From Ambrosia x helenae (Eukaryota > Streptophyta > Magnoliopsida > Asterales > Asteraceae): a stretch of 64,000 bases of DNA. The stretch spans positions 101,012,688 to 101,076,687 of the forward strand of contig CM061225.1 of NCBI GenBank assembly GCA_030844895.1. The letters run 5' to 3'. Positions 22,565 to 31,023 of the stretch are shown here, piece by piece. Numbering within the stretch: the first letter of the stretch is position 1; each line of letters begins with the position of its first letter. Below the pieces are notes generated by a model. It did not search any database, was not told the origin of the DNA, and saw only the letters and a program-made list of their open reading frames with translations. The position numbers were made by a program, and so were the translations under genes.

Positions 22565-23870
22565 ACGTAGCACATAAAGAGTTTCAAAATAAAAAATAGC
22601 AATACTACACTCAAATTAAATATAATAAAATGCTCATTATTATGATGTAATATTTTTTTTTTATAAAAGTATAAACGTATGGAAAAAATGACTATTTAAA
22701 AATCATGGGGATTGCTTGCTTAAAATAAGGAAAATAAGTTTAACTATAATTTAAATAAGTAAAATTTAGTAAAGTTAAAGGGATTTAAGTGTAACTAAGA
22801 TAGGGTATTAAAATGTAAATAATGTAAGAATGACTATTTTACCCTCTTTTTAGGGTTATTAATGAAAAATAAGTTCTTAACTTTTGGGTATCTTAAATTA
22901 CCCCTCACTCATGCATTATAATATAGTATAGATAATAAACATACACACACCTGTGTGTTATTCGATCTCCAGGAAGGAGAAAAAGGTCTCCTTGACCTAA
23001 TTCCCAAATTCATCAAATTGAAGAGGAAATCAAGGTCTAAATCATTGCATGTTGGAGTGGGTGAACTCTCCTACGAAATCTGACCATAAGGTATGTTGTG
23101 AAACTCGATTTGGGTGACTTCTCTACAAATGGGTTTATGGCAAATTGTTGAATTAGATGAAATTGAGCTAGAAAGTGTGTTAGAAACACTATATAGAACT
23201 TGGATTCTGAATAGATTCAACTAATTTGGTGATTAGAATTGAAACCCACATATGGGGTGTAAAGGGTGTCATGGGGTGAAGAACACATGACCAATCCTTG
23301 TTTCTATTATGTTAGTCTAGCTTGATGTAGTATGATTATTGTCATGATATATGAGCTTATATGTTTAGAATCTAAAGAAATTGTTAAATGGGTTGATTGA
23401 ATGTAAGAACAAGGTGGTATGCGTTTAGAACACTAGTGTTTAAGGCTAAATTCATGTCTGCGCGCCCGGTGTTTGATGAAATGCCAAGTTGGGGAAAACT
23501 AGTTACTTAAGTGATTTAGAATCATGTTTGGTTAACACTTGTATAGGATGTTAACCAAGTTATAAACCAAGTAAATTGCACGTTATGCGTAAGAGACTAA
23601 AGCGTATGTTGGCTAGTAAACAATGCATTGCATGAAGTAAATAAACACTTATTGATGCGTTAAATATGCTTGTGATGAACTAGAAATGAGATGAATACAT
23701 ATTTAATGGATATTTAAGAATTCCATATTATGTGTTCTAACAAACAAGCCATGACATGTCCCTAAGTTAGGTATGCGACCTAGGGGCGAACGTGTGAAGC
23801 GGAGACAAGTCGAGCATGAAGCGAGAACTGTTGCAAGGTAAGTATTTCTTACGCCTTAAGATTACAAACA

Positions 23871-24395
23871 CTATGTAGAATGCTGCCAAAACGCTGCACA
23901 AAAGTGCAGCCAAAACGCTGCCAAAACACTGCACTAAACTGCAGCGAAAAGCCGCTAAAACATGGCTAAAACGCTGCACAAAAGTGCAGCCAAAACGCTG
24001 CTAAAACACTGCACTAAAATGCAGCGACAAGCCGCTAAAACATGGCTAAAACGCTGCACAAAAGTGCAGCCAAAACGCTGCCAAAACACTGCACTAAACT
24101 GCAACGAAAAGCCGCTAAAACATGGCTAAAACGCTGCACGAAAGTGCAGCCAAAACGCTGCCAAAACACTGCTCTAAAATGCAGCGAAAAACCGCTAAAA
24201 CATGGCTAAAACGCTGCACTAAAATGCAGCAAAAAGCCGCAAAACATGGCTGTAACGCTGCATAAAAGTGCAGCGAAACACTGCTAAAACGCTGCACAAA
24301 AGTGCAGCTAAAACACTGCCAAAAACAATGCACTAAAGTGCCGCAAAACATGGCTGAAACGTTGCATAAAAGTGCTGTGAAACACTGCCGAAACG
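23871..24395. repeat. 80-bp minisatellite with internal ~20-bp periodicity
   Basis: CATGGCTAAAACGCTGCAC recurs at 23961, 24041, 24121 and 24201, an exact 80-bp period, with diverged partial units on both sides. Each unit is built of shorter AAAACGCTGCA...TGCAGC pieces, many of them self-complementary (GCTGCA/TGCAGC). Minus-strand ORFs here (Cys/Phe-rich) are by-products of the repeat. Confidence 0.9.
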
Positions 24396-25612
24396 CATAA
24401 GTAAATTCGTGTAGAATCATATCCTATTATATGAGACAATGACATAATAAGGATCCTACGGTATAAACCATAATGCGACAATGGGTAAGAACTAAAAATA
24501 AGACTTATTTGGCGACAAACCTTAAGATATAAGGTTTGGATGCCTTAAGAGTAAGCTTTGAATGGGTCAAGCAAACCAAACGATTCATCCGGGTATTATG
24601 GGTAAGTCATTAGCATCTAAATCTGGGATGTAATGTTTGCCTTGTCGAGTTGTTAATCTGCAGGTAAGCGTATTGGCAAGGCGCTCGCTTTGCTTTAGTA
24701 CATTAAGTAGAATTTGCATGGTATTTGTATTGGGTCATGACTTTGACCCGCCAGGTAATTATTGTGATTCGCATATGGTATGGTGACATTGTCCAATGAA
24801 AAATTGCCATTGAACTTGATTTGGTTAGTAAGCCACGTCATGTGTGATTAAAATGATATAGAGTATAATACCCTTTAGAGCCAAAATGCTTGTATGATAC
24901 CAAAACATGGTTAGTTAACTCAAAAACTAAGCGTATGAAACCGGATAAGCCGGATGGCGAAATCCGGGTTTTTATATAATAGGACAACATTTATCAAGTA
25001 CTTATGGAAAATACTCGCCTCAAATCTTAGATGGATAAGTTGAAAATTTGTTAGAATCAAAGGGAGAGATCCTTTAATGAATAGAGAAACTTGGTGAAAT
25101 GTTCAAGACCTTAAACGGGTCAAAACAGTTCTAATAAATCATAGCCTACTGGTTACACCCGTAGGCTACGGCTCCTTGTATGTTTTCAAACATAATGAGT
25201 AAACCATAGGCTACAGCGTGTTTTTGAGTTTTCTTAAATATGTGTTTCTTGTTTTCTTCCCAAATGCATGGAAGTTAAACGCGATACTAACCTTCGTGTT
25301 GTGTATCTGTGATAGGTTGGGTACGTGTTGGGCTACTGGATGGATGATCGAGTAAGCAGAACGAACCGAACACGCCTGAGTACCGGAATGCTTCCGCTTT
25401 AAATAATTGTTCAAATCTCTAACGTAGAAAATATTAGCAATGGTCTTAACATTTTTAATACGAAAAATATTGGAACATATCAAATGTATCATGTTTTTTT
25501 TTTATATATTGTGTTGTCTTAACTAATAAAGTTGTAAACGGTTGTGGTTTTTAAGTCCTAAACCCGCAAGTTTTTATGTCTAAATTGTGCGATTACGGGT
25601 TAGGGTCTTACA

Positions 25613-25778
25613 TAACACCCTAGGCCAGCCTGTACTGATTACCCATTTCACCTGGATTGGGGATCTCACCAGGTGAAACCCCCACATGTGGTAAATATGG
25701 TTCCAACAAGAATTGAACCATTAACCTCCACATGACCTCCACTCTAGCTCCCCCAATTTTCACCAATTGAGCTAGGCT
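25613..25778 (-). mobile_element. tRNA-derived SINE, 5' and central part
   Basis: Minus-strand reading gives TAGCTCAATTGG, a good Pol III A-box, then GGTTCAATTCT as B-box about 60 bp later, and a hairpin-forming body (TTTCACCTGGTGAGATCC ... CCAGGTGAAA). The 3' remainder with its poly(A) tail is at 18010-18072, displaced by the solo LTR. Joined length would be roughly 205 bp plus tail, normal for a plant SINE. Confidence 0.7.
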
Positions 25779-25803
25779 TCATTGGATGTGACCTATGAAC
25801 TTA

Positions 25804-27028
25804 TCTATACTACTATATAATAGGTTCTGGATGGGCAAGATCGTAATTTTCATTTAATTTTAAGACACATAAAAACTTTGTTTTTACATTTGGTACAAGT
25901 GTTAATGCATAAATAATTTCTCATTTACAATATTGTCCCTCTACACTTTAGCATTTTTAATAATGTAGTGTAATAAATGACAAACAATAATGTAGTGTTA
26001 TTACATCTACCATTTATATTTATAATGCAATAGTATTTTATAAAAGCTTGTAAATGAGAAATTATTTATGCATTAACACTTATACCAAATGTAAAAACAA
26101 AGTTTTTATGTGTCTTAAAATTAAATGAAAATTACGATCTTGCCCATCCAGAACCTATTATATACCTAAAAATTTGACTAACATATTCAAACTCAAATAA
26201 AAGAAATAGGCATCGTCCCATTTGTGACTGACTAGGTCATTAGGAAAACCAAAATAATTGTCAAATAAGAATACATGTTGACTTTTAGTTTAAAAGTACA
26301 ACAATTAAATAACTTATTAACTTATACTAAAAATAATAAATAAAAATTTGACTAACATATTCAAACTCAAATAAAAGAGATAGGCGTCGTCTCATTCGTG
26401 ACTGACTCGGTCATTAGCAAAACCAAAATAATTGTCAAACAAAAATCGATGATAACTTTTAGTTTAAAAGTTATTGTATATGTAATAAAAGTTTACAGTT
26501 AAAAATTACAATCACAAATGTTGTGTTAGTTAAGCGCAACATCATGGCTATAATGTTAATCAAGAGCAACCTCATGGTTTCTTTGATTAAATGTCATGGT
26601 TTATTTGATCCGCGCATACAACACAAACTTCTCCTTCACACCTATGGGTGTCTCATTAGACGAAACAATCGCCAACATGAGAAATGACATATATACGTTT
26701 GGAGCATATTCGGAAATATACCACAAAATCGACCAGTTAGTACTATGGGATGGCAAACCCATCCCACACACCATTCTTTATTTTTTTATGTCTTCATTTA
26801 GAGTATTTAGCTATTTTTTTTCCCAGAGACTGAAATCTTGTCCTCTGATTCAAGTTTTCATAATTCTCCCGCATCAAGTTTTATTTTTTATTCATGCTTT
26901 CAATATCAAAAGATTTCCACCAAAATAATTGGCACACAAGAATACATGATGACTTTTAGTTTAAAATAATTATATATGTAATAAAAGTTTACGGGTGCAG
27001 CCCGCCGCAACGCGCGGGTTCCTGCTAG
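25804..27028 (+). mobile_element. First Helitron unit with its own hairpin and CTAG terminus
   Basis: It ends CCCGCCGC...GCGCGGG then TTCCTGCTAG at 27028. The last ~120 bp match the Helitron ending at 9493 (AATACATGATGACTTTTAG, TGTAATAAAAGTTTACGG). The segment 26720-26930 also matches 9600-9850 (KIDQLVLWDGKPIPH in one frame), of unknown origin. Within 26168-26993 the subterminal piece CCAAAATAATTG...TTTTAGTTTAAAA occurs three times. Confidence 0.8.
25813..26164. repeat. Foldback element with ~115-bp near-perfect inverted arms
   Basis: The left arm starts TATATAATAGGTTCTGGATG; the right arm ends CATCCAGAACCTATTATATA. Both contain TTTTTACATTTGGTA-type sequence and GAGAAATTATTTATGCATTA in inverted orientation. 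The centre is about 110 bp of AT-rich DNA with AATGTAGTG repeats. The arms are nearly identical, so it is young or maintained. No coding sequence. Confidence 0.85.
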
Positions 27029-27312
27029 TACATTATAAAGGAGGAGTGATGGCCAACATGGTCATTTTCATTTCCATACAACTTAAGATGCAACATGTAC
27101 AACATATTTAAGCATGAAATTTAAGGGTATAATAGGCATAGGTGTGACAATTAAGACACTTAGAGGGGCAATGTAGACATTTACCCACGTCATACTTTAC
27201 AACATCAAAACACTTTTACAATACTACCCTCCTTCTTTCATCCCTACCCTCACAAACATCATTTGCCTTATGGTTTTCCTTCTTCATCATCAATGTTACC
27301 AATGAATGTTTC
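27029..27312 (+). mobile_element. Second Helitron 5'-like region
   Basis: ACATTATAAAGGAGGAGTG onward matches the Helitron start region at 2580-2810 and the style of the 10385 element (TTATTAAGGAGGAG). The TC terminus itself is absent or fused with the preceding unit. It ends at the Sirevirus target site GTTTC (27308-27312). Confidence 0.65.
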
Positions 27313-27887
27313 TGTAGGATCGACTAACGTGTCACCCGACAATCACGAGGGCTATATTCAAGGTGCGGAATCCCTTGAATATGTCTCAATAACAGAAACA
27401 AAGATGAAACAATGATAAACGAGTAATTACAACACACACACACACGGGTCAAAAGATTATAGATTAATCACTAAAACAGAGCTCGAGTGTTTACAGAGAT
27501 CAAATCAGACCTTACAGACCATGGGAGGGTGTTTGGAGAGTGTGTGAGGCAAGAACTAATGATTAGGGCAATGATTGGGACTATTTATACCTCCCATACT
27601 CGTACAGACCACTTTAGGCGAGTAGGAGGCTATCACACATTAACAACTAGCGAATAGGGCCCTATTTGCTAGTAGCTTCATGCGAGTAGGGCTATACCAC
27701 ATCAAGACTGATGTGGTATAGGCTGTAAATGCCTAAAGCTAATGTGGTATAGGCCATAAGTGCCTAAACCCACACCGTACTCGCCTGAAGTGTCCCAAAC
27801 GTCCCGAAACGCGTACAAACATCTCCAAACACCCCGAAATACGTCCAAACAACATATATACTAGCCTAGGGACATCATGCACTTACA
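27313..27887 (-). repeat. Sirevirus 3' LTR (left copy, 575 bp)
   Basis: Minus strand starts TGTAAGTGCATG at 27887 and ends CGATCCTACA at 27313. TATAAATAG lies at 27581-27589 on the minus strand. It contains several GCGA(A/G)TAGG-type motifs and the imperfect repeat ATGTGGTATAGGC. An (AC)n run near 27431-27445 is longer than in the other copy. Confidence 0.93.
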
Positions 27888-27900
27888 GACTCCCCCTTGG
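27888..27900 (-). promoter_or_regulatory. Sirevirus polypurine tract
   Basis: CCAAGGGGGAGTC on the minus strand, directly before the 3' LTR, is the plus-strand primer position for reverse transcription. Confidence 0.9.
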
Positions 27901-28033
27901 ACCAGGCTAGTATACGTACAAAAATTACATAAGACATCGTTTATAGCAACTACTAGCAACTTTACAGACTCAAAATTGAAAACATACACAACAAACATAA
28001 CATAAACAAAACATGCAGCATCTTCAGTCTTCA

Positions 28034-29221
28034 TCAAATCGACATTGTCTCGATCCTGGAAAGTCTTGACCAGTCGCATCCCGCATGAACTTTGTTGGCG
28101 TGACAGAAACGAATCACCTGTTGAAATTTCAATGCTTGATCGGCTTCGGCCTTCAGATGTTGTATTGGATATAAGAACAATGTCTCCACGTCTTTCTCCG
28201 AGCAATTAATCAGCCACATTGGATCCCATATTCTAATTTTCCTGCACGGTTTTGGTGAGTTGCTCAAGACTATTACGGCTTCTGTTGTCTCTGCGTCATA
28301 ATGCCAGTAATAAAGCTTAGAAGAGAAGTCTTGCTCAATCGGAACTAATGGAATCTTTGACGCGGTTTCGGGTGGTTTGATGATGTGCTTCCAAATAGGA
28401 TTCTTTGTGATGGGATGAATCTTGTTTGTCACAACGGATTTTGGGTATTGTGGTTGGAACTGGTCCCATCCCTCAACACTTTCTCTTCTCATAATGTTGT
28501 AGAACCCTTGAAGTTCATAGCGAGACTCATGATACAAAGGAGGCTGCAATCTAACCAAATCACGTATATGCCAGAAGGGCAGACTGAGGACTTTTGTGTA
28601 CGGTTGAAAGTAGAGAAGACCATCCTGCCACTTTACTCCCAACATCTTAGCATGCTTTATGTAAGCCCAGCTGATCACGCTTCCTGACATCTTTACCAAC
28701 TGTTTCTTGAATATTGAAGCTTGTACAGGTTCCCTTTTCTTCTCAGACTCGCCTCCAGATGGAAACCACTCAGGATACTTTTGTCTGATCTTGTCATGTC
28801 GTTCTTTCACTTTGTCTGGGACAGGTGTAGGATCAGACTTTAGCTTTTCTTCAGACTGATTAAGCATCTCCTCAGAGATCTTAGGTATCCCGCTGCTCGA
28901 CTCACCAACCACATACTCGGGTGTAGTGACATTGGTTCCATCTTCCATCTCCACTTCATGATTGTCTGGATGCAGTTCTGGAGCAGAGTGGCCTGCACTA
29001 GAAGATTCTCCAGGTGCCAAGCCAAAGATCTTTTCCAGGTCCTCAGGTGTAACCTCAGGAGGTATTTCACCTTCTTCCAGATCATAATCAGAGGACACAG
29101 GAGGCACGTACAGGTTGCCATCATCATCATAGTCGAAATAACTGTTTAGAGGCTCGAGATTTTCCACAGGAACTATAGCTCGCTTTAGTGAGTCTTTGAG
29201 TTGCTGAATCTTGCTCTTCAT
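28034..29221 (-). CDS. Sirevirus env-like ORF, C-terminal part (395 aa)
   Basis: An open frame with no recognisable enzyme domain. The N-terminal ~170 residues are acidic and low-complexity (DYDDDGNLYVPP, DLEEGEIPPE); the C-terminal ~200 are folded-looking and Trp/Tyr-rich (FKKQLVKMSGSVISWAYIKH, LPFWHIRDLVRLQPP, RIWDPMWLINCSEKD). I see no clear membrane segment. Its ATG overlaps the stop of the upstream frame (ATGA, 29218-29221), but in-phase charged sequence just upstream in another frame (GKDPAAGSSAQGEPDP) suggests the two ORFs were once one protein split by a local duplication. Related ORFs sit after pol in many composite copia elements; their function is unknown and 'env-like' is a positional label. 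Confidence 0.7.
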   Translation of the reverse strand: MKSKIQQLKDSLKRAIVPVENLEPLNSYFDYDDDGNLYVPPVSSDYDLEEGEIPPEVTPEDLEKIFGLAPGESSSAGHSAPELHPDNHEVEMEDGTNVTTPEYVVGESSSGIPKISEEMLNQSEEKLKSDPTPVPDKVKERHDKIRQKYPEWFPSGGESEKKREPVQASIFKKQLVKMSGSVISWAYIKHAKMLGVKWQDGLLYFQPYTKVLSLPFWHIRDLVRLQPPLYHESRYELQGFYNIMRRESVEGWDQFQPQYPKSVVTNKIHPITKNPIWKHIIKPPETASKIPLVPIEQDFSSKLYYWHYDAETTEAVIVLSNSPKPCRKIRIWDPMWLINCSEKDVETLFLYPIQHLKAEADQALKFQQVIRFCHANKVHAGCDWSRLSRIETMSI

Positions 29222-31023
29222 TGGATCAGGCTCCCCCTGAGCAGAAGAACCTGCTGCGGGATCCTTGCCTGATTTGTCGTGACTCTTCTTTGTTCGAAAT
29301 AACTGTTTAGAGGCTCGACATTTGTAGCAGAAGCAGACGAAGAGGTCTGATCGGATGACCCGGAAGCTGTGGGTCGAACTTTCTGTCTTATACTTCGGAT
29401 CCTGTCACCAATAGTATTAGGAACAATCTGCGAGCTTGTCGCTGCCTCGGTAACTGAGACTGGCTCAGTGAAGATTACCGAAGCAGGCATTGACATAGTG
29501 ACACTGGCAGGCATCGCTGCACTAACTGAAATAGGAGCCGAAGATGTCATTGCTGCTGCTGTTGTTGTTGTTGCTGTTGTAGCTGCTGTTGTTGTAGCTG
29601 TTGCTGCTGCCGCTTGAGAGGATTGAGTGACTGGATCCCCAAAAGCTTCAGGAAGGGTGAATCGTCTATTTCTTGGAGGTTTCACCGCTTGAGGTTTAAC
29701 AGACATCGTCTTCTTACATCGAACCCTGTCCTTCTTGGCAGTTGTCTTTTGTCTCTTTGCAGGAGGCGAAGAGGCAAGCTCTGCATCGATATCTGCAATA
29801 AGATCACCACTACCTGGAGTGAAAGTGGGATCTCTTGCAAGGTCTCTCGCCTCGGCTGTGAGAGCTCTATCCTCTTCTAGAGAGAGTACATCGGGTGAAT
29901 CATCTTCTGTAGCTTCTGAGTCGTCATCTGCATCAGTTATGTCAGCTGGTGCGTCTTCATCAACATGTGCTTTACCTCTTCCAGACTGAGAGGCATCAGG
30001 TTCTTGTGCAGTACCAGAAGGTTCAGAGAGGTCTAATAAATTCGGATCAAACTCCTCTTCATCACCTTCAGCCGTGTCAGAGATCCTGCCTGGGGCGTTT
30101 TCTCCCAACTCATCCGTTTTACGCCCTATATTGTGCCCTTCTTTAAACACCAACCTGTGGATACGAAAGTCATCCTCTGAATCACTATCTTTGTGTCTCC
30201 ACATGTTGCCTGGTGGTGACACATAGTCTTCTCTCTTCAAGTGCCCATATAGTCGTCTATTCGGAGGATATTCAGACTTCGGTCGCCCTTTGTAACTTCT
30301 CATCCTGTTCATTTCAGCCTGAGTAACATCATCAGTCCCTATATACTCAGCAGGATGCTTCACCAAATCAGGTACTTGATTATCAATGATCAACTGTAAG
30401 AACCGGTGATAGACAATGAAAGACTTCTTTGTCGGCGGCAATAATATGATCTCCTTTAAGTTGTGCAGAATCATCTTGGAGAAGTTAAATGGCTTGTTGA
30501 GTGTCAGAGCGACAATCGCAGAGGCCAATGTATCTCTTATCGCATCAAAAGCACCTTTTCTCGGACCAAGGCACTTCAAGACCACATGAGTAAGATATTT
30601 AATCTCCGGCGGAAGTAATCCTTTCTTCAGCATCGTCTGTTTGTCGACTTTACCCAAATACTTCATCCTAAGAAAGCCGCCACGTATCAGAATAGCGTCA
30701 AACACTATAGGATCAGCATCAGAATCTCCAAACTGTAGCACTTCTCGAATTAGCTGTTCGGTGACAATAACATCTTTTCCTTGAACCGAACTAGTAATCA
30801 CGATCGGATCAGCCTTGGGATCAACCTTGGCGTTACGATAGAATTCTAGCAAGATATCCTTGTAAGCAGCGTGCTGCTTGGATATCGCATAGTGTATTCT
30901 CGATCGTTTTAAGAAGTCGATGACGTCTTGAAAGACTCTGCCTTTATCCACAGTAATCGGTCCGAGAAAAGCACAACAGTTGTGCTTTGGCGATGTCATC
31001 CAATTCTCCATCCTGTACACCAA
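29218..31023 (-). CDS. Sirevirus env-like ORF, N-terminal part (601 aa)
   Basis: Residues about 25-235 form a conserved block I recognise from ORFs downstream of pol in Asteraceae copia elements: VFQDVIDFLKRSRIHYAIS, VIVTEQLIREVLQFGD, LTHVVLKCLGPRKGAFD, ASAIVALTLNKPFNFSKMIL. The rest is low complexity: acidic Asp/Glu/Ser stretches (about 300-420), a basic KRQKTTAKKDR patch that could be a nuclear-localisation signal, and Ala/Thr runs from GCT/GTT codons. The last ~26 residues are in a shifted frame (see the 24-bp duplication at 29296-29319). TGTACAG just upstream of a second ATG (31008) resembles a splice acceptor, so expression from a spliced transcript is possible. No fusion peptide or transmembrane helix is evident. 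Confidence 0.72.
   Translation of the reverse strand: MVYRMENWMTSPKHNCCAFLGPITVDKGRVFQDVIDFLKRSRIHYAISKQHAAYKDILLEFYRNAKVDPKADPIVITSSVQGKDVIVTEQLIREVLQFGDSDADPIVFDAILIRGGFLRMKYLGKVDKQTMLKKGLLPPEIKYLTHVVLKCLGPRKGAFDAIRDTLASAIVALTLNKPFNFSKMILHNLKEIILLPPTKKSFIVYHRFLQLIIDNQVPDLVKHPAEYIGTDDVTQAEMNRMRSYKGRPKSEYPPNRRLYGHLKREDYVSPPGNMWRHKDSDSEDDFRIHRLVFKEGHNIGRKTDELGENAPGRISDTAEGDEEEFDPNLLDLSEPSGTAQEPDASQSGRGKAHVDEDAPADITDADDDSEATEDDSPDVLSLEEDRALTAEARDLARDPTFTPGSGDLIADIDAELASSPPAKRQKTTAKKDRVRCKKTMSVKPQAVKPPRNRRFTLPEAFGDPVTQSSQAAAATATTTAATTATTTTAAAMTSSAPISVSAAMPASVTMSMPASVIFTEPVSVTEAATSSQIVPNTIGDRIRSIRQKVRPTASGSSDQTSSSASATNVEPLNSYFEQRRVTTNQARIPQQVLLLRGSLIQ

Larger units (their letters stand above)
18265..22932 (-). 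mobile_element. Helitron, 4668 bp including nested insertions
   Basis: The minus-strand 5' end is TCTATACTATATTATAATG at 22932 after A; the 3' end is CTAG at 18265-18268 followed by T. The hairpin CCCGCTGC / GCGCGGG lies just inside. Ends match the other Helitrons here. It lies within the solo LTR, directly after its TATA-like box. Subtracting the nested solo LTR leaves about 2 kb without Rep/helicase. Without an empty-site copy the two ends are paired by context, so the possibility of two separate elements remains. Confidence 0.7.
18073..25612 (+). mobile_element. Solo LTR (Ty3/gypsy type) inside a SINE, interrupted by a Helitron; TSD TAACA
   Basis: It begins TGTAACACCCC and ends GGGTCTTACA, with TAACA on both sides (18068-18072 and 25613-25617). 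Removing the Helitron at 18265-22932 leaves about 2.87 kb. A TATATAAAA box at about 18250, just before the Helitron insertion, suggests plus orientation. There is no internal region, primer site or polypurine tract, so it is most simply a solo LTR left by recombination. The right part holds an 80-bp minisatellite and otherwise AT-rich non-coding DNA. Confidence 0.75.

Noticed and set aside
23767..24420. Cys/Phe-rich minus-strand ORFs
   Set aside because: They read through the 80-bp minisatellite.
28385..30146. Plus-strand ORFs opposite the env-like genes
   Set aside because: Antisense shadows of the minus-strand ORFs; no independent support.
28034..31023. Calling the ORFs a true viral envelope
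   Set aside because: No signal peptide, fusion peptide or transmembrane helix visible; 'env-like' is positional only.
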